Shown here: positions 30,548 through 40,384 of the stretch, one piece after another
How the letters are laid out: each line of letters opens with the position of its first letter
How positions within the stretch are numbered: position 1 is the stretch's first letter
IMG/VR virus record: IMGVR_UViG_3300023184_005978
Coordinates: 1 to 41,815 of that record
From: a virus
DNA: 41,815 nt
Reading direction: 5' to 3' (one strand)
Translations under genes and position numbers: made by a program
Notes under the pieces: generated by a model
What the model was told of the DNA's origin: nothing
What the model saw: the letters and a program-made list of their open reading frames with translations, nothing else
Database searches by the model: none

Positions 30548-30985
30548 ATGTCATACAACATCGAACAAGCCAATAGTGGCTACATGACCCTGACGGCCGG
30601 TGGCCTAACCTACGGTTCGTCCGTCAACACAAAGCTGAAGAATGCAAACACTGTTGTCTATACAAACAATGGCGTTTTGAAATCTTTCGCTTCGGCCGAG
30701 ACGGCATTTACCTCAGGCCACACCTCGTTGGCTGCAAACCAGAGTTGTTTGTTTGCACTTTGGCTGACTGGCGCTGGGGTGGCTTCAACCACCCAAGGTC
30801 CAATCGTTGGAGCAGGCGAGCCTTGCCCAGTGCCTCCACAAACCACTGCCAATACAACCTTGATTGGTTTACTGAAGATCAGCTCGACAGTCGCGTTTGT
30901 TCCTAACACCACGGCACTTAACGGCGTGAGTGGTGTGACTTACACGTTCTACGACACGGCTTTGATGCCTGGTACAGCACTGTAA
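30548..30985 (+). CDS. Structural protein, possible capsid decoration
   Basis: The 145-residue protein is beta-rich and low in charge (NSGYMTLTAGGLTYGSS; GHTSLAANQSCLFALWLTG). It lies after the capsid gene and before a terminator, the usual place of decoration or minor head proteins. I cannot name a family. It is expressed with AAGGA upstream. Confidence 0.6.
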   Translation: MSYNIEQANSGYMTLTAGGLTYGSSVNTKLKNANTVVYTNNGVLKSFASAETAFTSGHTSLAANQSCLFALWLTGAGVASTTQGPIVGAGEPCPVPPQTTANTTLIGLLKISSTVAFVPNTTALNGVSGVTYTFYDTALMPGTAL

Positions 30986-31019
30986 TTGTTGCCATCCTCC
31001 TTAACAGAGGGTTTTGAAG

Positions 31020-31047
31020 GGGTCGCTTTATGCGGCCCTTTCTTTTT
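31020..31047 (+). terminator. Terminator within the late region
   Basis: A seven-pair stem (GGGTCGC / GCGGCCC, with one G-T pair) at 31020-31038, loop TTTAT, then T-rich TTTCTTTTT to 31047. It separates head genes from the connector genes. Confidence 0.7.
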
Positions 31048-31065
31048 GATTAACTGGAGAAACGA

Positions 31066-31485
31066 ATGGCTATGAAACCAATTAAAGGTATTGAGATTAC
31101 AGATGACGCTCCTGTGATCGAGACTCTTGCAGAGTCAAAAGATTTCAGTGCATTGGCAAGTGAAGAATCATTTATGAATGAACTCGTCACGATCAATGTG
31201 CATTCAACGACAGATGAAAACCAGTCGCCACAAGTTATTGTTAATGTGAATGGCACCAACCAGCCAATCATTCGCGGCTATCCAACCTTGGTTCGCCGCA
31301 AGTACGTTGAAGTGCTGGCTCGCATGAAAGAGACCAAGTACTCGCAAATTACGCGCAATGCGTCTGCACCAGACCAAATTGACATGGTGGCTCGACATGG
31401 TCTTTGCTACCCATTCGACCTGGTAGAGGACACCAACCCAAGAGGCCGCGCTTGGCTGCAACATGTATTAGCTGAGCCAGCATGA
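31066..31485 (+). CDS. Phage structural protein of unknown function
   Basis: The 139-residue protein has a long acidic N-terminal part and a strand-helix middle (VTINVHSTTDEN; VIVNVNGTNQPIIRGYPTLV). A conserved helix RRKYVEVLARMKETKYSQI follows. It precedes the tail adaptor with an ATGA-type overlap, suggesting a head-tail connector or minor head component. No homologue could be named. Confidence 0.6.
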   Translation: MAMKPIKGIEITDDAPVIETLAESKDFSALASEESFMNELVTINVHSTTDENQSPQVIVNVNGTNQPIIRGYPTLVRRKYVEVLARMKETKYSQITRNASAPDQIDMVARHGLCYPFDLVEDTNPRGRAWLQHVLAEPA

Positions 31486-32162
31486 ATTTTCTTGAGCTTG
31501 TTAACCGTACTCGCGTTGAGTGCGGGGTCACTGGGCCAGCCTTAGCCACTGTGCAAAATTTAACGGGCGAAGCCGCCCGCATTGCAAACTGGGTAACGTC
31601 GGCTTGGGTTGACATTCAAACAAGCAAAGAAGATTGGTTGTTTATGCGAGCTACGGTAACTTTTAATACAGTTACACATCAACAGTTCTACACCCCCACA
31701 GAAGCCGGAATTGGTAGCACCTTTGCGAATTGGAAAAGGGATAGTTTCCGCTGTAGCTCAGTCGGACAAAATTATGCCGATGAGCAGTTGATGAACTATA
31801 TGGAGTACACGACGTTTCGCAATTTGTACATGTACGGAAATATGCGAACTACGTATGCAAGGCCAGTGGTAGCAACTATCGATGGAACTAAACGCCTTGG
31901 ACTTGGGTCAATTCCCGATCAGGCATACGTTATTGATGGCGAGTACTACGTCAAACCCATTGAGCTGTCAGCTGATTTCGATTCACCAGCACTGCCCACT
32001 AACTTTCACATGTTGGTTGTCTACCGTGCTATGTATTACTACGCTGGTTACGAGTCCGCGCCTGAGGTCTATCTAAGAGCTGAATTTGAATTTCAGCGTT
32101 TGATGCAACGCCTCAATATTGATCAACTGCCAACTCTAGTCAGCGGCCCACCTCTGGCTTAA
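31482..32162 (+). CDS. Head-to-tail adaptor (P22 gp4/podovirus type)
   Basis: The 226-residue protein begins FLELVNRTRVECGVTGPA, followed by ARIANWVTSAWVDIQTSKEDW and WLFMRATVTF, a pattern shared by podovirus tail adaptors that dock beneath the portal. The C terminus has aromatic strands (YVIDGEYYVKPI; LVVYRAMYYYAGYE). It starts by overlapping the preceding gene and is two bases from the next. The adaptor call is from pattern memory and order. Confidence 0.7.
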   Translation: MNFLELVNRTRVECGVTGPALATVQNLTGEAARIANWVTSAWVDIQTSKEDWLFMRATVTFNTVTHQQFYTPTEAGIGSTFANWKRDSFRCSSVGQNYADEQLMNYMEYTTFRNLYMYGNMRTTYARPVVATIDGTKRLGLGSIPDQAYVIDGEYYVKPIELSADFDSPALPTNFHMLVVYRAMYYYAGYESAPEVYLRAEFEFQRLMQRLNIDQLPTLVSGPPLA

Positions 32163-32164
32163 GT

Positions 32165-34207
32165 ATGTTTAAAGCAGTTCCAGTTAAATACGATCTGATC
32201 CGGCTCAACGGTGGTCTTGATCAGGTCACGCCTACGCTATCCCTGCCAGCTGGAGTTGCACGGCGGGCAGCAAACTTTGAATGCAGTATTACTGGCGGCT
32301 ATACAAGAATTGCGGGTTATGAACGCTTTGATGGTCGCCCCAATCCTTCAGACGCAAACTACAACATCTTAGTTTGCACTTTCATATCATCGGTTTCAGT
32401 TGGAACAACCATAACTGGTGCACTTTCTGCAGCAACCGGTAAAGTTATATTTGTAGATGCCACAACAATTGTGACTACAAAAGAAACTGGTACGTTTCTT
32501 AATGGTGAAATTGTGCGGGTCAGTAGCACCAATGTAGCAACGATTTCGGTTGTACAAGGGGTGTCCGCAGATGGTTTGACCGACGCCACATACCGCAATT
32601 TGGCGGCTGACGACTATCGCGCTGATATCACCCTAGTTCCAGGTTCAGGCCGAATTTTGGGCGTGAGTTTCTACAACGGTGTGGTTTACGCTTGGCGAAA
32701 TAATTCAAGCGGTACGGCGGCAGTTCTCTACAAATCAAGTACTAGCGGTTGGATAATTGTCCCGCTAGGCAAAGAGTTACGATTTAACACAGGCACCGCT
32801 TTGGTCTTAGACGGAGACACGGTAACAGGCGCATCTAGTGGAGCGACTGGAGTCGTAGCTCGAGTGGTATTGCAGTCCGGAACGGCAGGTGCTGGAACTG
32901 CCGCTGGCAGATTAATACTCTCCTCCTCCACTGGCACATTTACCAACGGAGAAAACTTAACGGTTAGCGGCGAGGTTAAAGCCAAGGCTGGCGGTGCTGC
33001 GACTCAGATAACGTTAGCACCAAGCGGGCGATACGAAACTGTGGTTGCCAACTTTGGCGGCGGCACAGCAAATTACAAGATCTACGGTGCTGATGGCGTG
33101 AATCGTGGATTTGAGTTTGACGGAACAACATTTGTTCCGATTGAAACGGGAATGACAGTAGATACGCCAAACCACATTGCTTTTCACAAGCAGCATCTTT
33201 TTTTTAGTTTTGGGGCCTCTTTACAGTTCTCTGGGCTTGGGTACCCTTATCAATGGTCTCCGCTGCTTGGAGCAGGGGAACTTGCAATGAACGCACAGGT
33301 CACAAATCTTTTGACCTTGCCAGGAGATCAAACAAGTGGCGCTCTTGCGGTGTACACCCGCTCGGACACTTCAGTTCTCTATGGCACAAGCTCAGCCAAT
33401 TTCAGCTTGTCAACGTTCAATTCGGGCACAGGTGCGATTGCCTATACAGCTCAAAACATGGATCAAGCTTATGTGCTTGATGACAGGGGAATCGTCAGCC
33501 TAGGCACAACGCTGAATTTTGGTAACTTTTTACCTGCTTCATTAACCATGAACTTAAGGCCATTTATTCAGCAAAACCGTGACACTGCTGCTGGAAGCTT
33601 GGTTAATAGGGACAAGGGTCAATACCGGATTTTCTTCTCTAACGGTAATGCGCTTTACTTGACCGTCTTAAATGGCAAGTTACTTGGCAGCATGCCGGTT
33701 CAGTTCGCGCACGCAGTCAGCTGCTGCGTGGAAGGTGAGACGCCAACGGGTAATACGTCTCAGTTTTTTGGGTCAACTAACGGCTTTGTTTACAGACTTG
33801 ATGCAGGCACTAGTTTTGATGGCGACCCTATTCCTGCCAACCTTAATTTAGTTTTTACTTCAACTGGATCACCTCGAATGCTTAAGCGCTATCGAAAAGC
33901 CAGTGTTGAATTGACTGGAAATTCATATACCGAGATTCAATTTGGCTACGACCTTGGTTACAGAACCAATGCAATTGACCAACCTTTAGATGAAACATAC
34001 GAAAACGACTTGAGATCAGGATTTTGGGATTCCATGATTTGGGACAACTTTGTCTGGGATGGCACTGATATTTCTCCCTCAGAAATTGAAGTCAACGGAA
34101 CAGCTGAAAACATGTCGGTTCGTATCTCGTCTAACTCTGACCTCTTTCCGCAATTTACCGTGAACAGCATCATTGTTCACTACACACCTCGCCGAGGACT
34201 GAGATGA
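32165..34207 (+). CDS. Large tail-hub protein (P22 gp10-like role)
   Basis: The 680-residue protein starts with a recognisable podovirus pattern, LNGGLDQVTPTLSLPAGVAR and GGYTRIAGYERFDGR. A beta-rich body with many short glycine turns may be propeller-like (for example KIYGADGVNRGFEFDG; FGLSLQFSGLGYP-like stretch). Such proteins sit below the adaptor and plug the tail or hold fibres. It overlaps the fibre gene by ATGA. Order and start pattern support the call; the fold is inference. Confidence 0.7.
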   Translation: MFKAVPVKYDLIRLNGGLDQVTPTLSLPAGVARRAANFECSITGGYTRIAGYERFDGRPNPSDANYNILVCTFISSVSVGTTITGALSAATGKVIFVDATTIVTTKETGTFLNGEIVRVSSTNVATISVVQGVSADGLTDATYRNLAADDYRADITLVPGSGRILGVSFYNGVVYAWRNNSSGTAAVLYKSSTSGWIIVPLGKELRFNTGTALVLDGDTVTGASSGATGVVARVVLQSGTAGAGTAAGRLILSSSTGTFTNGENLTVSGEVKAKAGGAATQITLAPSGRYETVVANFGGGTANYKIYGADGVNRGFEFDGTTFVPIETGMTVDTPNHIAFHKQHLFFSFGASLQFSGLGYPYQWSPLLGAGELAMNAQVTNLLTLPGDQTSGALAVYTRSDTSVLYGTSSANFSLSTFNSGTGAIAYTAQNMDQAYVLDDRGIVSLGTTLNFGNFLPASLTMNLRPFIQQNRDTAAGSLVNRDKGQYRIFFSNGNALYLTVLNGKLLGSMPVQFAHAVSCCVEGETPTGNTSQFFGSTNGFVYRLDAGTSFDGDPIPANLNLVFTSTGSPRMLKRYRKASVELTGNSYTEIQFGYDLGYRTNAIDQPLDETYENDLRSGFWDSMIWDNFVWDGTDISPSEIEVNGTAENMSVRISSNSDLFPQFTVNSIIVHYTPRRGLR

Positions 34208-37200
34208 GCAATAGCTATTACAACCACGCCACTTACCCAACGCCCAACTCACCAGGCTCATCCGCGCAATTGCGGGCTGAACTAGAGAGCATCACGGCAG
34301 GCTTTGCATTGCTACCCACTCTTGCATCTAATGGCTACAAGATTGCGATGATTAATTCAGCTGGTACTGCCCTGACGGCCTCATCAGCTTTACAGTCTTT
34401 GGCAATCACATCTTCAACTATAAATAGCACGCCGATTGGCGCGAGTATGCCCTCTGCTGGCACGTTCACCAGTTTGACGGTGACCGGAACAGCTTCGCTT
34501 GGCTCGACCACTGTAATAACTGGCGGTACGATCAATAGCACTCCAATTGGCGGCACTACACCATCAACCGGTGCTTTTACGACGGTAAGCGCAAGCTCAG
34601 GTTTTGCGGGAGCACTTACTGGTAATGTCACTGGGAATTTAACAGGCAATGTAACTGGCAACGTCGTAGGGAATCTTACGGGTAACGTAGCTTCTAGTGG
34701 CACATCGACCTTTGCAGCTATTACCATGTCCGGCGCCATTGTGATGAGCACCAGCAAGATCACGGGTCTCGGAAATCCCACACTGGCCCAAGATGCAACC
34801 ACTAAAACTTACGTCGATACTGCTGACGCGCTTAAATTAAACTTGACTGGTGGCAACATGAGTGGCGCAATCGCCATGGGCACTAGCAAAATTACGGGAG
34901 TTGGTGATCCGACGGCGGCCCAAGATGCCGCAACTAAAAACTATACCGATACAGGCTTAGCTTTAAAACTCAATTTAGTTGGCGGCACTATGAGCGGCCC
35001 CATTGCAATGGGCACTAGCAAGATCACGGATCTTGGAAATCCCACACAGGCTCAAGACGCAGTTACAAAAACTTATGTTGATACAGCTGATGCTCTCAAG
35101 CTCAATTTAAGCGGCGGCACCATGAGCGGTGCAATTGCTATGGGTGCATCCAAAATTACTGGAGTAGGCGATCCGACAGCAGCTCAGGACGTTGCCACTA
35201 AAACTTATGTCGATACAGCTGACGCGTTTAAGCTGAATTTAAGCGGTGGCACCATGAGTGGTGCGATTGCAATGGGTACCAGCAAGATCACTGGACTTGG
35301 CGATCCTATTGCAGCACAAGATGCAGCTACAAAAAATTATGTTGATAACACCGCACAAGGACTTGATGCCAAAGCAAGTTGTGTTGTCGCGACAATCGCC
35401 AATATTACCCTGTCTGGAATTCAGACAATTGATGGAGTCTTGTTAGCCGTAGGCGACAGGGTTTTGGTAAAAGACCAATCAACGCAAGCCAATAACGGTA
35501 TTTATCTTTGTGCAGCTGGTTCATGGACACGTTCAACTGATACTGATACTTGGACTGAGCTGGTCTCTGCATTTACCTTTATTGAAAAGGGCACAACTAA
35601 CAGTGAAAGCGGTTGGGTTTGTACGGTTGACCAGGGTGGTACCATTGGTACTTCAGCAGTAACTTGGGTTCAATTTAGCGGAGCAGGGCAGATCACGGCC
35701 GGTGCAGGACTGACTAAAACTGGAAATACCCTAGATGTTGGCACGGCTTCAAGCAGCCGTATTGTGATCAACGCTGACAACATTGACCTAGCAACAACAG
35801 CTGTAACTGCAGGCACTTATCAGTCCTTGACAGTTGATACCTACGGCCGAGTGACTGCTGGATCAAACCCAACGACCATAGCTGGCTACAACATCAGTAA
35901 CGCTTATACGAGTACTCAAATCGATGCAGCTTTGGCATTAAAGCTGAATTTAACTGGCGGCATCATGAGTGGTGCTATTGCTATGAGCGCAAACAAGATT
36001 ACTGGGCTGGGCGATCCAACCTTTGCCCAAGATGCAGTAACCAAGACTTATGTTGATACCGCATATGCGCTTAAACTGAATTTGGCTGGCGGCACTATGA
36101 GTGGTGCTATTGCCATGGGTACAAACAAAATAACTGGGCTAGGCGATCCTACGCTTGCGCAAGACGCAACAACCAAAACCTATGTTGATACCGCTGACGC
36201 GCTTAAGTTAAATTTGGCTGGTGGCACTATGACTGGTGCTCTAGCTATGGGCACCAGCAAAATTACTGGGCTTGGCAATCCTACAACGGCTCAAGACGCA
36301 GCAACTAAAACCTATGTTGATACGGCTGATGCGCTTAAGCTAAATTTGTCAGGCGGCACCATGAGTGGCGCAATTGCATTGGGAGCAAACAAAATCACCG
36401 GGCTTGCTGATCCGACGGCAGCTCAGGACGCAACGACTAAGACTTATGTTGATGGCATTTTGGGCTCTGCTACCGCAGCTTCGACTTCTGCCGCAGCCGC
36501 AGCCGTCAGTGCAACAAACGCGAGTAACAGTGCCACGGCATCTGCTACCAGCGCAGCGGCATCTGCGAACAGCGCAGCAAGTTCACTTAGTTCGTTAAAT
36601 ACCTTCAAAGGTCAGTACTACGGCTCTCTATCCTCAGACCCTACGCTCGACCCCTTAGGTAGTGCCATGACCAGTGGCGACCTGTATTTCAACACCACCA
36701 TTGGCTATATGAAGGTGTACGACGGAACTACATGGTTAATTGCCTATTTGCCAGCGACTGGATATCTAGCCTTAGGTGGCGGCACAATGACTGGCTCAAT
36801 CACCTTTGCTGGTGCGCAGACTTGGCCAACTTTTAATCAAAATACTTCTGGAACTGCGGCTGGTCTGTCTGCTACTTTGGCCGTGGCTTCTGGTGGTACA
36901 GGAGTGACAACCTCTACTGGCTCTGGTTCAAATGTGCTTTCTATTTCACCAACGCTGGTAACACCCATTCTTGGCACCCCAACATCTGGAAATTTCAGTG
37001 CAGGCGCATTTACTTGGCCAACTTTTAATCAGAATACAACAGGTACATCGTCTAATGTCACAGGTATTATTTCAGTCGCAAATGGAGGTACAGGTTTAGC
37101 AACTTCGCCTTCTAACGGAATGCTAGACATTGGTAATGGAACTGGATTTACGCGTACTACTCTTACTGCTGGCTCTGGAGTAACTATCACCAACAGTGCT

Positions 37201-38346
37201 GGCGGTATTACTATCGCTGCCACAGGTTCTGGAGGAACCGTTACTTCAGTAACGGGTACGGCTCCGATCGTGTCTTCTGGTGGAACGGCTCCCGCAATAA
37301 GTATGGCGGCAGCAACATCATCGTCCAGTGGGTATTTGACTTCAACTGACTGGAACACATTTAATGGCAAACAAGCAGCGGGGTCATATGTATCTGTAGG
37401 TGGTGCTTTAGGTACGCCATCATCTGGAATTTTGACTAACTGCACGTTTCCAACTTTGAACCAAAATACAACGGGAACTGCCTCCAATGTCACAGGAATA
37501 GTAGCAATTGCAAATGGTGGTACAGGAAGTACAACTGCGCAAGGGGCATTAAATACATTTTCTGGTGGTGTGACAAGCGGTTCGTATTTACGCGGTAATG
37601 GCACAAACATAACCCTATCATCGATACAAGCGGGTGATGTCCCAACGCTGAATCAAAACACAACTGGGACAGCCTCTAACGTAACTGGAACGGTTGCAGT
37701 TTCAAATGGTGGATCAGGAACCACAACTGCTCAAGCGGCAATAAATACTTTTGCAGGCGGCGTCACAAGCGGTTCTTATTTACGCGGTAACGGGACTAAC
37801 GTAACTTTGTCGGCAATTCAAGTTGGCGATGTTCCAACATTAAATCAAAACACGACAGGAACTGCAGCTAACGTCACTGGAACTATTGCAATTGCAAATG
37901 GTGGTACAGGATCAACAAACGCCTCAGCCGCAAGAACGGCATTGGGGGCAACCACTTTAGGTGCAAATCTATTCACTATTACAAATCCAAGCGCAATAAC
38001 TTTTGCAAGGTTCAATGCCGATAACACTGTTTCTTCATTAGATGCTGCAACTTTCCGAACAGCAATCGGTGCTGGTACTGGCAGTGGATCAGTCACTAGC
38101 ATCACAGTGACAGCGGGCACGGGTATGTCAGGCGGTGGTACGGTATCTACAAGTGGAACAGTAACCTTAACGAATTCTGGCGTAACAAGTCTATTTGCTG
38201 GAACAGGAATTTCAGTAAATGCGTCAACTGGTGGGGTTACGGTGACAAATAGTGGAGTCACATCTGTCAATGGATCAACTGGAGCTGTAACTGTAGCTAG
38301 CGGTACACAAGCATTCGTTGCTTTTGGCGCAACTGGTGGTTTTTAA
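34204..38346 (+). CDS. Long repeat-rich tail fibre
   Basis: The 1380-residue fibre is beta- and Gly/Thr/Ser-rich. Nine tandem copies of a 44-residue unit ([40 protein letters not shown]-like; broken here) occur in two blocks. Between the blocks is a trimer-domain-like stretch ([20 protein letters not shown], about 422-441). After them come an Ala/Ser coiled coil (about 765-800), [17 protein letters not shown], and a C-terminal set of 64-residue repeats ([13 protein letters not shown]...). The N terminus should attach to the tail; the C terminus is likely the receptor side. It follows the hub protein by overlap. Confidence 0.9.
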   Translation: MSNSYYNHATYPTPNSPGSSAQLRAELESITAGFALLPTLASNGYKIAMINSAGTALTASSALQSLAITSSTINSTPIGASMPSAGTFTSLTVTGTASLGSTTVITGGTINSTPIGGTTPSTGAFTTVSASSGFAGALTGNVTGNLTGNVTGNVVGNLTGNVASSGTSTFAAITMSGAIVMSTSKITGLGNPTLAQDATTKTYVDTADALKLNLTGGNMSGAIAMGTSKITGVGDPTAAQDAATKNYTDTGLALKLNLVGGTMSGPIAMGTSKITDLGNPTQAQDAVTKTYVDTADALKLNLSGGTMSGAIAMGASKITGVGDPTAAQDVATKTYVDTADAFKLNLSGGTMSGAIAMGTSKITGLGDPIAAQDAATKNYVDNTAQGLDAKASCVVATIANITLSGIQTIDGVLLAVGDRVLVKDQSTQANNGIYLCAAGSWTRSTDTDTWTELVSAFTFIEKGTTNSESGWVCTVDQGGTIGTSAVTWVQFSGAGQITAGAGLTKTGNTLDVGTASSSRIVINADNIDLATTAVTAGTYQSLTVDTYGRVTAGSNPTTIAGYNISNAYTSTQIDAALALKLNLTGGIMSGAIAMSANKITGLGDPTFAQDAVTKTYVDTAYALKLNLAGGTMSGAIAMGTNKITGLGDPTLAQDATTKTYVDTADALKLNLAGGTMTGALAMGTSKITGLGNPTTAQDAATKTYVDTADALKLNLSGGTMSGAIALGANKITGLADPTAAQDATTKTYVDGILGSATAASTSAAAAAVSATNASNSATASATSAAASANSAASSLSSLNTFKGQYYGSLSSDPTLDPLGSAMTSGDLYFNTTIGYMKVYDGTTWLIAYLPATGYLALGGGTMTGSITFAGAQTWPTFNQNTSGTAAGLSATLAVASGGTGVTTSTGSGSNVLSISPTLVTPILGTPTSGNFSAGAFTWPTFNQNTTGTSSNVTGIISVANGGTGLATSPSNGMLDIGNGTGFTRTTLTAGSGVTITNSAGGITIAATGSGGTVTSVTGTAPIVSSGGTAPAISMAAATSSSSGYLTSTDWNTFNGKQAAGSYVSVGGALGTPSSGILTNCTFPTLNQNTTGTASNVTGIVAIANGGTGSTTAQGALNTFSGGVTSGSYLRGNGTNITLSSIQAGDVPTLNQNTTGTASNVTGTVAVSNGGSGTTTAQAAINTFAGGVTSGSYLRGNGTNVTLSAIQVGDVPTLNQNTTGTAANVTGTIAIANGGTGSTNASAARTALGATTLGANLFTITNPSAITFARFNADNTVSSLDAATFRTAIGAGTGSGSVTSITVTAGTGMSGGGTVSTSGTVTLTNSGVTSLFAGTGISVNASTGGVTVTNSGVTSVNGSTGAVTVASGTQAFVAFGATGGF
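34726..35385 (+). repeat. First block of 132-base coding repeats in the tail fibre
   Basis: Five units start with ATG-(A/T)G(T/C) at 34726, 34858, 34990, 35122 and 35254, exactly 132 bases apart. The units encode the MSGAIAMG...[11 protein letters not shown] repeat and are similar at the DNA level. Confidence 0.9.
35965..36466 (+). repeat. Second block of 132-base coding repeats in the tail fibre
   Basis: Four units start at 35965, 36097, 36229 and 36361, again 132 bases apart. The last is partial and runs into the Ala/Ser-rich linker. It shares sequence with the first block 580 bases upstream. Confidence 0.9.
37450..37913 (+). repeat. 192-base coding repeats near the fibre C terminus
   Basis: [11 protein letters not shown](S/A)NVTG starts at 37450, 37642 and 37834, a 192-base (64-residue) period. 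Between them is the [15 protein letters not shown] segment. The third copy is partial. Related single elements lie at about 36830 and 37020. Confidence 0.8.
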
Positions 38347-38359
38347 TTAAGGAGAAAAC

Positions 38360-38908
38360 ATGGCACAAACAATTGCAATGCAGCGCGGTAGTCTAAGCGT
38401 AACTGCTGATCAAACTTGGAACACGCTTTGGACTCAAAGTTCAGGAGTCGCCGCTCGGGTGATTCCAAACCAAATTAACGGTAATTGGGTATACAGCGGA
38501 ACTGGATCAACAATCTATTTTCAATTGGCAATTGTTAGTAGCGGTGGAAGTGGACAAATACTTTCCATGACACAAGGTATGTATTACTCGCAATTTAACA
38601 GCTGGCAAATACCATGTACGGGTAACCAATCAGGGAGCATAGTTTACGGTCAAAGTCCAAGCTATTTCAACTCTTTTGGAATAGTTGGTGGCAGCTCAGG
38701 AAGTACTCCCTACAACGCAAGCCTTACTAATGTCTCACTGCAAATGCCTGTAACCGGGCAATCTAGTCCAGCACCAGTAGGTCAGTTCTTTTTAGGTAAT
38801 GGCGACTCAGTTCGGGTACGGGCTTACGGCCTTCGGCCTTCTGGTAAAGGTACTTCAAACAACGTCATGCAAATTTATTGGAACTTCACAACAATCACTG
38901 AATCCTAA
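38360..38908 (+). CDS. Tail-fibre-associated protein, unknown function
   Basis: The 182-residue protein is beta-rich, Gly/Ser/Gln/Asn-rich and nearly without charge, like fibre-tip or host-binding domains (ADQTWNTLWTQSSGVAAR; FQLAIVSSGGSGQIL; DSVRVRAYGL). It has a GGAG site and follows the fibre by 13 bases, and the next gene follows closely. It might be a fibre tip, chaperone or capping protein; which is unknown. Confidence 0.65.
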   Translation: MAQTIAMQRGSLSVTADQTWNTLWTQSSGVAARVIPNQINGNWVYSGTGSTIYFQLAIVSSGGSGQILSMTQGMYYSQFNSWQIPCTGNQSGSIVYGQSPSYFNSFGIVGGSSGSTPYNASLTNVSLQMPVTGQSSPAPVGQFFLGNGDSVRVRAYGLRPSGKGTSNNVMQIYWNFTTITES

Positions 38909-38917
38909 GGAGTGTAT

Positions 38918-39232
38918 ATGCCAAGAAAAATTTACTACGCACTTTACAAAAAAAGCAACAAACAAGTTTTGCAAACACGAATTGAAATGTCTGACAACGC
39001 TAACATACTCCCCTTAGATTTTTGGCTAGCAGAGTTTTGCGGCGATAGAAATTTTGATACTACCGAATATGCTGCATCCATATTGTCCGCGCCAGCACCA
39101 AAAGAAGGTGGGCATGACATGTATATCTACGATGAGACAACTAATGCTTTAGTAGTTGATCCCAATTGGATTGAGCCGCCTGCAGTAGAAACTGCAATTA
39201 TTCCTGTGTCAGACCCTGGAGCTCCTCAATGA
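38918..39232 (+). CDS. Small fibre-region protein of unknown function
   Basis: The 104-residue protein starts MPRKIYYALYKKSNKQVLQT and is followed by mixed strands and an acidic middle. A GTG six bases upstream is in frame, but ATG at 38918 is better spaced from the AAGGAG. It overlaps the cupin gene (ATGA). No family is recognised; a fibre-assembly or host-modifying role is possible. Confidence 0.6.
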   Translation: MPRKIYYALYKKSNKQVLQTRIEMSDNANILPLDFWLAEFCGDRNFDTTEYAASILSAPAPKEGGHDMYIYDETTNALVVDPNWIEPPAVETAIIPVSDPGAPQ

Positions 39233-39612
39233 CAGAGCATCCTGAAATTTCTGTTAGTTGTGTCTCGTCCGTATATGTACGTCAAATGCACTTTAAAAAA
39301 TCGGGTGATATAGAACAAGGACATTCACACCAGTTTGACCATCAAACGTTGTTGTCCCGTGGCACTCTAAAAATCACGTTAGAAGGCGTAGAAAATATTT
39401 ACCATGCACCTCACATTATTTTTATTCGTAAAGATCACAGGCATGAATTGGTTGCATTAGAAGATGACACGCTATGTTATTGCATACATGCTTTGCGTGA
39501 CGGTGACGATGTTTGCGACATTATTCCACCAGATTCAATTCCAATTGGTGCTGGTAGTGGGGAAGCTTTTGCAGTTGCTAAAGGACTGCTAAATGAACCC
39601 GGCTGTATTTAG
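39229..39612 (+). CDS. Cupin-like protein
   Basis: The 127-residue protein has a cupin pattern. EQGHSHQFDHQTLLSRGTLK (about 30-49) looks like motif 1 with histidines and a glycine turn, and HIIFIRKDHRHELVALED (about 62-79) like motif 2 with a His. It may bind a metal. It overlaps the 2-oxoglutarate oxygenase gene by 20 bases, so the two are probably expressed together and may act on the same substrate; that is inference. Confidence 0.65.
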   Translation: MTEHPEISVSCVSSVYVRQMHFKKSGDIEQGHSHQFDHQTLLSRGTLKITLEGVENIYHAPHIIFIRKDHRHELVALEDDTLCYCIHALRDGDDVCDIIPPDSIPIGAGSGEAFAVAKGLLNEPGCI

Positions 39613-40198
39613 AAAAAAGCAATTTCTAACCCATACACAGTGCCATGAACTTAACAAATGGGTGAGGCTAGCCATCGATAGTAAATGGATGGATTTCGGA
39701 ACAAGCCCTGAAATTGGATGGGTAAATCAAAAGCGGTTAACAACTAGAGCTTATGGTAATCGATTTAAATATCCAGAAATTGTGTATCAAATATCTGAAA
39801 AAATAACCGATACATTAGGGCTGACAGATCTACCAAAAAGTATTGCTGGTGGTGGAAGAGACGGTATTGTGGTTTCTTTCACACAAACTGCGGGCGATGT
39901 CTTTGAGCACATAGATCAAATGGAAGGCGACAGCCATATTCTCCGCTGCAACATCATGTCGCAGCAAGCTGATATGGGTGCTGATCTATACATAGGAAAA
40001 GAACTTGTCGATGTTGAAGTTGGTGAACTGCATTGCTACTTACCATCAGATGTGCCGCACTATGTAACTACAGTAAAGGGTCAAATGCCTCGAATAATGT
40101 GGATGTTTGGCTACCAGTGCTCAAAACAAAGATTTGAGAAATTATTAAATACACCCGCTAAAGCGGGTTTTTTTACGTCAGAAATTTATGGAACATGA
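39593..40198 (+). CDS. 2-Oxoglutarate/Fe(II)-dependent oxygenase
   Basis: The 201-residue protein has the double-stranded beta-helix oxygenase signature: His106-x-Asp108 (FEHIDQ), distal His156 (VPHYVTT) and Arg167 (QMPRIMW) as a likely 2-oxoglutarate ligand, with strand LRCNIMSQQADMGADLYI between. Enzymes of this class hydroxylate proteins, nucleic acids or small molecules; the target here is unknown. The last about 25 codons overlap a strong terminator hairpin (40153-40174), so the C terminus may be an extension. The gene lies between fibre and lysis genes. Confidence 0.85.
   Translation: MNPAVFRKKQFLTHTQCHELNKWVRLAIDSKWMDFGTSPEIGWVNQKRLTTRAYGNRFKYPEIVYQISEKITDTLGLTDLPKSIAGGGRDGIVVSFTQTAGDVFEHIDQMEGDSHILRCNIMSQQADMGADLYIGKELVDVEVGELHCYLPSDVPHYVTTVKGQMPRIMWMFGYQCSKQRFEKLLNTPAKAGFFTSEIYGT
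40153..40174 (+). terminator. Terminator inside the 3' end of the oxygenase gene
   Basis: ACCCGC-(TAAA)-GCGGGT at 40153-40168 followed by T to 40174. It lies within the reading frame of the oxygenase and 14 bases before the ATG of the next gene. Confidence 0.8.
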
Positions 40199-40379
40199 AA
40201 CAAAACTCGCTGTACACGAAGCTATATGTGCTGAACGCTACAGCCGCATTCAAGAGTCGCTGACAGCAGGCGATAAGCGAATGACAAAGATTGAGTATTT
40301 GCTTTATGTGGTGATTTTGGCTGTGCTACTTGGACCGGGTGTCGCCGCTGAGGTTGTTAAGAAATTATTTGGTTTGTGA
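40188..40379 (+). CDS. Small membrane protein, XhlA-like holin candidate
   Basis: The 63-residue protein has a helical N-terminal half (HEAICAERYSRIQESLTAGD) and one C-terminal membrane helix (EYLLYVVILAVLLGPGVAAE, 36-55). This shape resembles XhlA-type hemolysin/holin-helper proteins and suggests a lysis role. It starts within the oxygenase gene end and has no ribosome site, lying right after a terminator. The assignment depends on shape and position next to other lysis genes. Confidence 0.55.
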   Translation: MEHETKLAVHEAICAERYSRIQESLTAGDKRMTKIEYLLYVVILAVLLGPGVAAEVVKKLFGL

Positions 40380-40384
40380 AATGA

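Noticed and set aside
34335-34802. Long minus-strand open frames inside the fibre gene (also 37029-37610 and 37845-38270)
   Set aside because: They are Val/Pro-rich shadows of the Thr/Gly/Ala-rich coding repeats and have no ribosome sites.
34726-36466. Regular repeats resembling a CRISPR array
   Set aside because: The 132-base units are in frame, coding and have no unique spacers of 30-40 bases. They are fibre protein repeats.
34204-38908. Diversity-generating retroelement at the tail fibre
   Set aside because: No reverse transcriptase gene and no template/variable repeat pair was found, though podovirus-like phages sometimes have one.
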